From: Deltaproteobacteria bacterium
GTDB lineage: Bacteria; Bdellovibrionota_F; JAHFAK01
Direction of reading: 5' to 3'
Assembly (NCBI GenBank): GCA_023250585.1
Contig: JAHFAK010000066.1
Span: 1-13,244, forward strand
DNA: 13,244 nt
The position numbers and the translations under genes are program-made. Position 1 is the first letter of the stretch. Each line of letters begins with the position of its first letter. Below are positions 7,582-13,244 of the stretch, piece by piece. A model generated the notes under the pieces. The model was given only the letters and a program-made list of their open reading frames with translations, ran no database searches and was not told the origin of the DNA.

Positions 7582-8259
7582 ATGGCTTTTCATTTTCGAA
7601 GAAGAAAGTATCTTCTCAGTAAAGAACTTCAGTTAAAATATACCTTAATTGTAACGCTCGTTTGTGCAGCTATTACGATTGGATTGAGTTTTTATATAAG
7701 TAAACTCGCCAAAGAAAATTCGAATTTGATTTATGAGCTTTCGGATGCAAAGAAAAATTTGCTTGAAGTTTTTCAACTCATTCCTGACTTAAATGATTCT
7801 TTGAAGTCTAAATTTGCCCAAGAAACAACAATGACCGAAGAAAAAATGCGAGATACGGTAATGAGAAATCAACGCCTTCCCTTTTTTCTCGGCATTTTTC
7901 TGTTATTAATTATTATGGTTATCTTTGTTGGAGGAATTATTTTTACGCATCGGATTGTCGGCCCGATGTATGTATTTTCCAACTATTTGAAAACACTGAT
8001 ACAGGGGCAGATCCCCGATATCCGTCAGTTGCGAAAACACGATGAATTTAAAAATTTTCGAGATGATCTTTCGTTATATGTTCAGGAATACAAACAAAGA
8101 AAAGTTGATGATAACGAAAAAGACCTTTTCTTTTTGCATAATATTCTTTCTCTTATTGATAGTAATAACATTAATAAAGATTTGGCAAAGGACACGATCC
8201 TGAAATTCATTGATGAAAAGAAGAACGAGAATAAATCTCTGTCTGAAGATATCGCATAA
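7582..8259 (+). CDS. Two-TM inner-membrane protein with HAMP-like domain
   Basis: I do not recognise a named family for the full protein. The 225 residues start with a basic cytoplasmic stretch (MAFHFRRRKY), then TM1 at about 20-42, an external region of about 55 residues rich in helix formers, and TM2 at about 100-123. A HAMP-like segment follows (about 124-172: HRIVGPMYVFSNYL, IPDIRQLRKHDEF, FRDDLSLYV), with its G-P and D-E-F landmarks. The tail (about 173-225) is charged and has no kinase, methyl-accepting or cyclase domain. Such layouts resemble the sensor half of chemoreceptors and histidine kinases; a signalling or scaffold role is inferred only. coaE starts 16 bases downstream and may be cotranscribed. 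Confidence 0.7.
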   Translation: MAFHFRRRKYLLSKELQLKYTLIVTLVCAAITIGLSFYISKLAKENSNLIYELSDAKKNLLEVFQLIPDLNDSLKSKFAQETTMTEEKMRDTVMRNQRLPFFLGIFLLLIIMVIFVGGIIFTHRIVGPMYVFSNYLKTLIQGQIPDIRQLRKHDEFKNFRDDLSLYVQEYKQRKVDDNEKDLFFLHNILSLIDSNNINKDLAKDTILKFIDEKKNENKSLSEDIA

Positions 8260-8275
8260 AATTCTGTAGAATAGC

Positions 8276-8890
8276 ATGAAACATAAACCTATTATTGTAG
8301 GGCTCACCGGAGGGGTTGGTTCTGGAAAAACCGAAGCGACGCTTTTTTTAAGAAAAAAAGGGTTTACCGTCATTGATGCTGATGAAATTTCTCATTCAAT
8401 TACGCAACCGGGAATGTCCGGATACCAAAAAATTCTCAAAATATTTGGCAATGGAGTTCTTAATTCCGGAAGTGAAATTGATAGAAAAAAACTAGGTGAG
8501 CTTGTTTTTAATGATGAAACCAAGCGAAAACAGCTTGAATCCATACTTCATCCGCTTATTCTTACTGAAATACAAACCCAAATTGCAGCTCATCAAGATG
8601 AATCGATCATTTTTGTTTCAATTCCTCTTTTAATCGAAACCGGTTCTTTTAAGGGAATGAATTGTTCCCTGTTGATCTATGCTCCTCAAGATATACAACT
8701 TCAGCGTTTAATTACTCATCGTAAGCTGCCTCGGGAGTATGCTGAAAAAATTCTTGCCGCTCAAATACCTATTAAAAACAAGCAACAACGTGTGGATTAT
8801 GTTGTGGATAATTCGGGAACATTAGAAGAGCTTCATAATAATCTTGAAAAAGCGCTCAAAAAATTGTGTGACCAGATAGACCCAAGTTAA
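8276..8890 (+). CDS. coaE: Dephospho-CoA kinase
   Basis: CoaE phosphorylates the ribose 3'-OH of dephospho-CoA, the last step of coenzyme A synthesis. The 204-residue protein has the P-loop GGVGSGKT (12-19) after a beta strand (IIVGLTG), the DADEISH motif that binds substrate, ILHPLI, the FVSIPLLIETG segment and a C-terminal DYVVDNSG, all standard for the family and length. No clear Shine-Dalgarno is seen; the short distance from the membrane-protein gene suggests readthrough. An inverted repeat overlaps its stop codon. rho, which often neighbours coaE in other bacteria, lies beyond the accessory genes that follow. Confidence 0.96.
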   Translation: MKHKPIIVGLTGGVGSGKTEATLFLRKKGFTVIDADEISHSITQPGMSGYQKILKIFGNGVLNSGSEIDRKKLGELVFNDETKRKQLESILHPLILTEIQTQIAAHQDESIIFVSIPLLIETGSFKGMNCSLLIYAPQDIQLQRLITHRKLPREYAEKILAAQIPIKNKQQRVDYVVDNSGTLEELHNNLEKALKKLCDQIDPS

Positions 8891-8916
8891 CGGGAGAATA
8901 ATTCCTCCCATTAACT
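8885..8916. terminator. Hairpin over the coaE stop codon, possible weak terminator
   Basis: AGTTAACGGGAG (8885-8896) and CTCCCATTAACT (8905-8916) pair with one mismatch around an 8-base loop. The stem is strong for this AT-rich DNA but is not followed by a T-run, so it may only protect the 3' end or be part of a repeat. Confidence 0.35.
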
Positions 8917-8934
8917 GAATAATTGCATAAGGCA

Positions 8935-8963
8935 TTGACTTCTATGTTATTTTAAAATAACAT
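8935..8963 (+). promoter_or_regulatory. Candidate promoter of the MNT/HEPN pair
   Basis: TTGACT (8935-8940), a 17-base spacer and TAACAT (8958-8963) would start RNA near 8970. A second -10-like box, TATAAG (8970-8975), lies six bases before ATG 8982. Both lie inside the tandem palindromes, so a bound repressor would block polymerase. Confidence 0.45.
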
Positions 8964-8983
8964 ATGTTATATAAGAATAACAT
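8944..8983. promoter_or_regulatory. Tandem palindromic operator, 2 x ATGTTAT-N6-ATAACAT
   Basis: Two 20-base inverted repeats abut exactly: ATGTTATTTTAAAATAACAT (8944-8963, a perfect palindrome) and ATGTTATATAAGAATAACAT (8964-8983, perfect 7-base arms). They cover the -10 region and the start codon of the MNT gene. Arms, spacing of one repeat every 20 bases (about two helical turns) and position fit paired dimers of a winged-helix repressor on one face of DNA; the MNT protein itself has such a domain, so autoregulation is inferred. Confidence 0.7.
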
Positions 8984-9593
8984 GACTTTTAACAATATCA
9001 TTAATAATTTTCTCGGTGATAGAATTAATCTTTTAGTATTACAGGTGCTTTATCATCAAAAAAATGGAGTGTCAGGACGTATGATGAGCCGCTTGGCGAA
9101 TGCATCTGTTTTTAAAGTACATCATGTCCTCAAGTTTCTAGTAAGACAGGGCGTAGTAAAAGAAGAAATATTTGGAAAAACTCACCGATACCAAGTGAAT
9201 AGAAACCATATTCTTGTAAAGGAACTTTTAAACCCGATTGTGCATTTCGAGCAAAATATTTTCCAAGATCTGGGAATGAAGATTGCTCATGCATATGATC
9301 CACATCCTTTATCTGTGGTGCTCTACGGAAGCGTTGCACGAGGAGAAGAAAAACCGGACAGCGACATAGACATTGCGCTTATTACTCATACAGCCACAAC
9401 GTATGTAAAAAAAGACGGTTTTATCGCAGATCTTATCACACTGTATGGAAATACAATCTCGATACGAGTTATTCCTTTCGATGAGTTTCGAAAGAAAAGA
9501 CAAAAAAAACATGATCCATTGATTCGTGCTATTATAAAAGAAGGAAAATCAATATATGGAAAATCTTTTATAGAATTATTTGGGAACCTCTAA
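8982..9593 (+). CDS. Winged-helix / MNT-type nucleotidyltransferase (antitoxin-like), C-terminus altered by insertion
   Basis: The protein (203 residues from this start) joins a winged helix-turn-helix domain (about residues 14-74: RINLLVLQVL, SRLANASVFKVHHVLKFLVRQG, HRYQVNRNH) to a minimal nucleotidyltransferase (about 108-185) with the catalytic pattern G-S-V-A-R-G-E-E and S-D-I-D-I, that is GS followed by DxD (D128 and D130 in this numbering). MNT proteins act as antitoxins by adding AMP to partner HEPN toxins in known MntA/HepT pairs. I chose ATG 8982 over 8964 because 8964 lies inside the operator and upstream of the likely RNA start; 8964 adds six residues. The final codons GGG AAC CTC and the stop come from the foldback element that begins at 9582. 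Without that element the frame would continue for 13 residues (KKNMLLEEPITRE) and stop in an ATGA overlap with the next gene. Confidence 0.8.
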   Translation: MTFNNIINNFLGDRINLLVLQVLYHQKNGVSGRMMSRLANASVFKVHHVLKFLVRQGVVKEEIFGKTHRYQVNRNHILVKELLNPIVHFEQNIFQDLGMKIAHAYDPHPLSVVLYGSVARGEEKPDSDIDIALITHTATTYVKKDGFIADLITLYGNTISIRVIPFDEFRKKRQKKHDPLIRAIIKEGKSIYGKSFIELFGNL

Positions 9594-9705
9594 AAACTAT
9601 CCATTTACTTCGTTGTCAACCTATGAGTAATCCTCACGTATTAGCAATACGCTCCGGTTGCTCATAGGTTGACGCCTTGTATCTGGGCACTTTTTAGAGG
9701 TTCCC
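9582..9705. mobile_element. 124-bp foldback (MITE-like) element
   Basis: The ends GGGAACCTCTAAAAA (9582-9596) and TTTTTAGAGGTTCCC (9691-9705) are perfect 15-base inverted repeats, extended to 17 by flanking TT/AA. Inside is a second perfect pair GTCAACCTATGAG (9615-9627) / CTCATAGGTTGAC (9661-9673), and at the centre CGTATT (9637-9642) / AATACG (9646-9651). The whole element can fold into one long hairpin; the segments between the pairs look like decayed arms. It has no coding capacity for a transposase and no obvious target duplication, so it is probably a non-autonomous element moved by an unseen transposase. It supplies the stop codon of the upstream gene. Its RNA hairpin could also separate the expression of the two genes. 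Confidence 0.7.
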
Positions 9706-9743
9706 AAGAAAAACATGTTATTAGAGGAGCCCATTACACGAGA

Positions 9744-10151
9744 ATGACTAGAAAAATCATTACAAAAAATGTTTCTCGAGAAAACTATCGCAGTTATAGG
9801 GGAAAGGCATTACAATTCTACGGAGTGATGAATATATGCTTACAAGATAGAGAATGGGATGCCGTATTACTCAATGGAGTACATGCAAGCATTAGTATGT
9901 GCGATGCATTAACGGTATTTCATGCAGGTAAGCATTCAAAGAGCGCGCATCATAGAGATGCCGCTCTTTTACTAGCCGAGAGCATTCCAAGTGACAAGAA
10001 CATCAATAAAAATGTACAGCGTCTTTGCGAAATTATTGATGAAAAAAATCTTATCGAATATCAACCAAAGCGATTTCAAGAACAGGAAGCCTTTTCATTT
10101 GCCCTTAAAGTAGAACGATTTTTCGAGTGGGCGAAGGCATTATTGCCTTAA
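9744..10151 (+). CDS. HEPN-like partner protein of the MNT gene (putative toxin)
   Basis: The 135-residue, mostly helical protein has a HEPN-like pattern: helix with YRGKALQFYGVMNICLQ, then WDAVLLNGVHASISMCDALTVF (the 'N-x-x-H/Y-A-x-x-x-x-x-D' helix typical of HEPN and related HTH-less bundles), then KHSKSAHHRDAALLL and a C-terminal helix with VERFFEWAKALL. HEPN/MNT pairs are toxin-antitoxin modules in which HEPN is often an RNase. However, no R-x4-6-H motif is present in this protein, so RNase activity is uncertain. The start at 9744 follows AGAGGAG (9723-9729); the longer in-frame start at 9669 lies inside the foldback element and is rejected. The family call rests on pattern and context, not on a search. 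Confidence 0.65.
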   Translation: MTRKIITKNVSRENYRSYRGKALQFYGVMNICLQDREWDAVLLNGVHASISMCDALTVFHAGKHSKSAHHRDAALLLAESIPSDKNINKNVQRLCEIIDEKNLIEYQPKRFQEQEAFSFALKVERFFEWAKALLP

Positions 10152-10236
10152 TTAGGGAGCGGATTATCTCCGTTCATCATTTTTGCCAAAGCGAGAATCC
10201 AGAGTAACCCCGCCTAATAACTGAAGGATTACAGCC
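10152..10236. other. Gene-free spacer after the HEPN gene
   Basis: No gene is seen. The stretch includes GGAG/CTCC able to form a short hairpin just after the HEPN stop (10156-10173) and a segment AAGCGAGAATCCAGA (10189-10203) that resembles the 3' half of the GTCATTCC-type dispersed palindromes of many proteobacteria. The segment 10218-10241 imperfectly repeats 8912-8934 on the other side of the island. Confidence 0.4.
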
Positions 10237-10364
10237 AGGCAACAAAAGCTCAACTTACCGCAGTTTTAAAGAGGAAGTCTCAGGTCGTCATTCCGCAGCT
10301 TGACCTCGGAATGACGATCAAGAAGATTATAATCTAAACTGCGGTAAGGTGAGGCAACAAAAGT
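10237..10364. repeat. Palindromic element flanked by 12-bp direct repeats
   Basis: AGGCAACAAAAG occurs at 10237-10248 and again at 10353-10364. Between them lie 104 bases with outer inverted repeats CTTACCGCAGTTT (10254-10266) / AAACTGCGGTAAG (10337-10349) and inner TCGTCATTCCG (10285-10295) / CGGAATGACGA (10307-10317). Terminal inverted repeats inside direct repeats are the mark of an inserted small mobile element with target duplication. It lacks coding capacity. It sits just upstream of the likely rho promoter. Confidence 0.6.
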
Positions 10365-10367
10365 AGT

Positions 10368-10395
10368 TGACAAATATAAAAATTTGATTATTTTA
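10368..10395 (+). promoter_or_regulatory. Putative rho promoter
   Basis: A perfect TTGACA (10368-10373), a 16-base spacer and TATTTT (10390-10395) would start RNA near 10402 and give a rho leader of about 200 bases. The -35 begins 4 bases after the flanking repeat of the palindromic element, so the insertion is close to removing or creating this promoter. Confidence 0.5.
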
Positions 10396-10401
10396 TAGAA
10401 A

Positions 10402-10599
10402 AATAACTTTTATCAAAAACGTATACATTAAGTAATCTTTTTTATTTCACATGACATTAGATAAACGTTCTAAATTAATTACTATCAAAGGAGATTTCAT
10501 ATATTAACCATTCATCTGATACTAATGTGTCCGTATCTTACAATGCTATCTCATTAAAATAATTATATATTTCATTTATTAACTGAAAGGGAAAGTTCT
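10402..10599 (+). other. Long AT-rich rho leader with possible short leader ORFs
   Basis: About 200 bases separate the putative start of RNA from rho. A short ORF at 10451-10507 encodes MTLDKRSKLITIKGDFIY, with no clear ribosome-binding site. A strong AAAGGAG (10487-10493) is followed seven bases later by ATA, not ATG. A 10-residue ORF starts at 10525. rho genes in other bacteria are autoregulated through a leader, so a regulatory role is plausible, but no attenuator structure was recognised. Confidence 0.25.
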
Positions 10600-11847
10600 A
10601 TGAATCTTAATGAACTCAAAGAAAAAAGTATTGGCGACTTAACAAAAATTGCAAAGGGCCTAAATGTTGAAGGCTTTTCTGTAATGCGTAAGCAAGAGCT
10701 TATTTTTGCTGTTTTACAAGCGCAAGCAGAAAAAGATGGAAATATTTATGGTGCAGGTGTTTTAGAAATTTTACCCGATGGCTTTGGTTTTCTTAGAACA
10801 CCGAGCTATAATTACCTCCCCGGTCCTGATGATATTTATGTTTCTCCTTCGCAAATTCGAAAGTTTAATTTACGAACGGGAGATACAATTTCAGGACAAA
10901 TTCGACCTCCTAAAGATAGCGAACGTTATTTTGCTCTTTTAAAAGTTGATGAGATCAACTTTGAAGATCCAGAAAAAACAAAAGACAAAATCATGTTTGA
11001 TAACCTTACCCCTATTTATCCTAACAAAAAATTTGATTTGGAGCATAAGCCGACTAATTATTCATCCCGAATTATGGATCTTTTAACTCCCATTGGAAAA
11101 GGCCAGCGCGCGCTTATTGTTGCTCCTCCTCGTACCGGTAAAACAATGTTACTTCAAGATATTGCCCATGCAATTATGGCTAATTCAAAAGAGGTTATTT
11201 TAATGGTTCTCCTCATTGATGAACGTCCAGAAGAAGTTACCGATATGGAAAGAAGCGTTAAAGGAGAAGTTATTAGCTCTACATTTGATGAGCCTGCGCA
11301 ACGTCACGTACAGGTTGCTGAAATGGTTATTGAAAAAGCAAAGCGTCTTGTTGAGCATGGAAAAGATGTCGTTATTTTATTGGATAGTATTACGCGTCTT
11401 GCTCGAGCATATAACACCGTTGTTCCTCCAAGTGGAAAGGTATTATCTGGAGGCGTTGACTCAAACGCGCTTCATCGTCCAAAACGATTCTTTGGAGCGG
11501 CTCGAAATATCGAAGATGGCGGAAGCCTCACGATTATTGCTACAGCACTCATTGATACCGGAAGCCGTATGGATGAAGTTATTTTTGAAGAGTTTAAGGG
11601 AACAGGAAACCTTGAAATTCATCTTGATCGAAAACTCGTTGAGAAGAGAATATTCCCTGCAATTGATATCAATAAATCCGGCACGAGAAAAGAAGAATTA
11701 CTGCTCGATAAGAGTGTTCTTAATAAGGTTTGGGTTCTCCGTAAAGTTCTCAGTCCATTAAATGCTGTTGATAGTATGGAATTCTTGCTTGATAAATTCA
11801 CTAAAACCAAAGGAAATGGCGATTTTCTTGCTTCCATGAACCAATAA
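10600..11847 (+). CDS. rho: Transcription termination factor Rho
   Basis: Rho is a hexameric RNA helicase that ends transcription at unstructured C-rich RNA. The 415-residue protein has an N-terminal helical cap ([21 protein letters not shown]), an OSB cold-shock-like RNA-binding domain ([29 protein letters not shown]), and the ATPase core with Walker A APPRTGKT (175-182), Walker [19 protein letters not shown]-loop segments [20 protein letters not shown] and the C-terminal [30 protein letters not shown] region (quoted in parts: [23 protein letters not shown]). It matches the compact rho length with no inserted N-terminal domain. AAAGGGA (10586-10592) lies seven bases before the ATG. Confidence 0.98.
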   Translation: MNLNELKEKSIGDLTKIAKGLNVEGFSVMRKQELIFAVLQAQAEKDGNIYGAGVLEILPDGFGFLRTPSYNYLPGPDDIYVSPSQIRKFNLRTGDTISGQIRPPKDSERYFALLKVDEINFEDPEKTKDKIMFDNLTPIYPNKKFDLEHKPTNYSSRIMDLLTPIGKGQRALIVAPPRTGKTMLLQDIAHAIMANSKEVILMVLLIDERPEEVTDMERSVKGEVISSTFDEPAQRHVQVAEMVIEKAKRLVEHGKDVVILLDSITRLARAYNTVVPPSGKVLSGGVDSNALHRPKRFFGAARNIEDGGSLTIIATALIDTGSRMDEVIFEEFKGTGNLEIHLDRKLVEKRIFPAIDINKSGTRKEELLLDKSVLNKVWVLRKVLSPLNAVDSMEFLLDKFTKTKGNGDFLASMNQ

Positions 11848-11905
11848 TCCTAAACCCAGCACGGCTTTTCAAATGGAAGTTTTTTCATAGCAGAGTTTAT
11901 TAAAA

Positions 11906-11929
11906 CGCTCATTATGTGGGCGCTTTTTT
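11906..11929 (+). terminator. Putative Rho-independent terminator after rho
   Basis: CGCTC (11906-11910) pairs with GGGCG (11918-11922) around a 7-base loop, followed by C and six T (11924-11929); AAAA just before the stem can pair with part of the T-run. A second, weaker CTTTTC/GGAAG stem with a T-run occurs just upstream near 11867-11886. Confidence 0.5.
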
Positions 11930-11971
11930 GCTCTTATATGCTGGACTTTCGTATGTTATTGAATTTACACG

Positions 11972-12038
11972 TATAATATTGCTAAGCATCATTGTAGTTT
12001 TTTGTGATTTTGGCATACATTTTGCTCATTACTATAAG
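11972..12038 (+). promoter_or_regulatory. Candidate promoter region of the secretin gene
   Basis: Two possibilities are seen. One is a perfect TATAAT (11972-11977) with only a weak -35. The other is TTGGCA (12010-12015), 17 bases, TATAAG (12033-12038), which ends only three bases before ATG 12042; the overlapping TACTAT (12030-12035) is six bases before it. No Shine-Dalgarno precedes the ATG, which favours a leaderless start from the second. Confidence 0.4.
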
Positions 12039-12041
12039 TGT

Positions 12042-13244
12042 ATGCGAATATTTATACCCTTTATATTCTTCTTTATTTTTATTAATGAGCAATTTCCCTA
12101 TGTTGTTATAGCTCAAGAGAAGGCCAAGACAGCTCCAGAAGAGACCGATGATGTTGAAGTATATGATCCATCTTCTGCTCCAAAAGGAGAAGCTGCTGCA
12201 TCTGATAAAGATGAAGAAACGATAGAATTAAATTTCAGCAATGCTGATCTTCGATCGATTATTCGTGAAATATCTGAATTTACTAAGAAACATATTGTAT
12301 TTCCTGATAGTTTAAGCGGAAAAGCAACTCTTTTTTCCCCTCGTCCATTGAAGCAAGATGAAGTCCTTGAAGCTTTAGTTTCCCTTCTTTCTGTTAAAGG
12401 ATGGACAATTGATAAGTCTAACCCTACTATTTGGAAAATAATCAAAGCAGAAGAAGTCAATAAGACTTCAGAGATAGATAAAGATGGCAATCTTAAAGAT
12501 TCGGACCTTTATATCACTTCATTCATTCCTATTAAATATATCGATGCTGGGCAGATTGCAGATACGCTTAAGGAAATGGTCTCCAATATGAAGGTATATA
12601 AAGATACTAATACTATTATTGTGACGGATACAAAAAGCAAAGTTAATCGCCTCAAAGAAATGATTGCAAAATTAGATAAAGAAGGTTTCGATGAAAATAT
12701 CGAACATATTCGTCTTAAAAATGCCATTGCCGAAGATGTTGCTCGGAAGTTAGGAGAAATTATTGATATTGCAGGAGGCTCCAAAAAAGATACAAAATTT
12801 CCTTTTACAGGCACCGGAGGGGAATCAACGGAGTTTAAAGGTCGGAGAATTATTTCTAAAGTAATTGCCGATCCGAGAACAAATTCAATTATTGTCAAAG
12901 GAAATGATAGTGGTATTGAAGAAGCTCGTAAGCTCATTGCAGATCTCGATTCAGAAATCACCGATGAAAAACAAGAAACGCGGGTTTTTGTATACCAACT
13001 CGAACATGCCGAAGCGGAATCTCTGGCGAGTATTTTATCAGGGGTTATAAAAGGTATAGCACCTGAGAAAAAAAGTATTTTTGCTAAGGAAGAAGAAGGT
13101 CTTACCTTAGGCGGAAAAAATCTCAACGTTACAGCAGATAAAAAAACAAACTCACTCGTTATTGCGGGAACTTATTCGGGCTATCAATCAATTGTGCCTA
13201 TTATTAAAAAACTCGATCTGAAGAGGAAGCAAGTTCAGATTGAA
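12042..13244 (+). CDS. gspD: Secretin GspD/PilQ-type outer-membrane channel, 3' end cut by window edge
   Basis: The first 401 codons of a secretin are present. A signal peptide (MRIFIPFIFFFIFI... cleavage likely after VVIA, residue 24) is followed by an acidic linker. Then come an N0 domain (about 62-136: IELNFSNADLRSIIREIS, KHIVFPDSLSGKATL) and three KH-like N domains: N1 about 158-213 (FIPIKYIDAGQIADTL), N2 about 219-305 (HIRLKNAIAEDVARKL, ADPRTNSIIVKG) and N3 about 314-392 (VFVYQLEHAEAESLASIL, TADKKTNSLVIAG). The window ends at KQVQIE, the first strand of the secretin barrel domain. N0 plus N1-N3 is the GspD arrangement of type II secretion; a pilus or competence secretin cannot be excluded without the pore domain and neighbours. 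Start chosen because it is the only Met before the signal peptide. Confidence 0.88.
   Translation, partial: MRIFIPFIFFFIFINEQFPYVVIAQEKAKTAPEETDDVEVYDPSSAPKGEAAASDKDEETIELNFSNADLRSIIREISEFTKKHIVFPDSLSGKATLFSPRPLKQDEVLEALVSLLSVKGWTIDKSNPTIWKIIKAEEVNKTSEIDKDGNLKDSDLYITSFIPIKYIDAGQIADTLKEMVSNMKVYKDTNTIIVTDTKSKVNRLKEMIAKLDKEGFDENIEHIRLKNAIAEDVARKLGEIIDIAGGSKKDTKFPFTGTGGESTEFKGRRIISKVIADPRTNSIIVKGNDSGIEEARKLIADLDSEITDEKQETRVFVYQLEHAEAESLASILSGVIKGIAPEKKSIFAKEEEGLTLGGKNLNVTADKKTNSLVIAGTYSGYQSIVPIIKKLDLKRKQVQIE

Noticed and set aside
8267-8272. TAGAAT as a -10 box for coaE
   Set aside because: It ends only three bases before the ATG and lacks a -35, so RNA would start inside the gene; cotranscription with the upstream gene is simpler.
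9669-9743. N-terminal extension of the HEPN gene from an ATG-like start at 9669
   Set aside because: The first 13 codons lie inside the foldback element, and a Shine-Dalgarno (9723-9729) points to ATG 9744, which also restores an ATGA junction with the MNT gene.
11216-11761. Plus-strand open frame of 181 codons inside rho
   Set aside because: It is out of frame within the conserved rho ATPase core and shows no family features.
12509-13126. Minus-strand open frame of 205 codons
   Set aside because: It is the antisense of the well-defined secretin N-domains, is serine-rich as typical of shadow frames, and has no recognisable motif.
1-13244. tRNA, rRNA, CRISPR array or full insertion sequence
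   Set aside because: No cloverleaf, rRNA-like stretch, regularly spaced repeat array or transposase frame was seen on reading both strands; a covariance-model search was not possible.

Overview
The window is AT-rich bacterial chromosome, roughly one third G+C by eye, spanning the replication origin region. It carries dnaA, a dnaA-dnaN spacer with origin features, dnaN, recF and dciA (DUF721). A secretin with a signal peptide (GspD type) and an ExeA/GspA-type ATPase indicate a double-membrane (Gram-negative-type) cell. The absence of rpmH/rnpA near dnaA, the short spacers and a PRC-MgtE_N-CBS protein beside dnaA would fit a small-genome lineage such as Dependentiae (TM6). That placement is inference from gene style only and is not proven by the sequence.

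Layout. (1) 1-459, minus strand: 5' part of an ExeA/GspA-like AAA ATPase, divergent from a PRC/MgtE_N/CBS regulatory protein (592-1836), with a perfect 10-bp-arm palindrome between their promoters. (2) 1959-3314 dnaA; 3315-3533 putative oriC with degenerate DnaA boxes, five tandem CTA triplets (DnaA-trio-like) and an AT-rich unwinding segment. (3) 3534-7530, a tight operon-like run: dnaN, recF, dciA and hemL (dciA/hemL overlap by ATGA). (4) 7582-8890: a two-TM HAMP-like membrane protein behind a strong promoter, then coaE. (5) 8911-10364: an accessory island between coaE and rho. It holds a winged-helix/nucleotidyltransferase (MNT) protein with a tandem-palindrome operator, a 124-bp foldback element that appears to have cut off the MNT C-terminus, a HEPN-like partner gene, and a second palindromic element flanked by 12-bp direct repeats. 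(6) 10600-11847 rho with a long leader, then a terminator. (7) 12042-13244: 5' two thirds or so of a secretin gene (signal peptide, N0-N3), cut by the window end.

How the genes work together. DnaA, the origin, the clamp, RecF and the DciA helicase loader form the replication-initiation cluster. hemL (tetrapyrrole precursor) and coaE (last CoA step) are metabolic passengers. The MNT/HEPN pair looks like a toxin-antitoxin or defence-type module that self-regulates through its own DNA-binding domain. The pair is atypical: the antitoxin-like gene carries a DNA-binding domain and the partner lacks the usual RX4-6H RNase motif. This island and the origin architecture are the most interesting parts of the window. 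A recurring TANNNT-N6-ATG arrangement upstream of genes lacking a Shine-Dalgarno sequence suggests leaderless transcription for several single genes.
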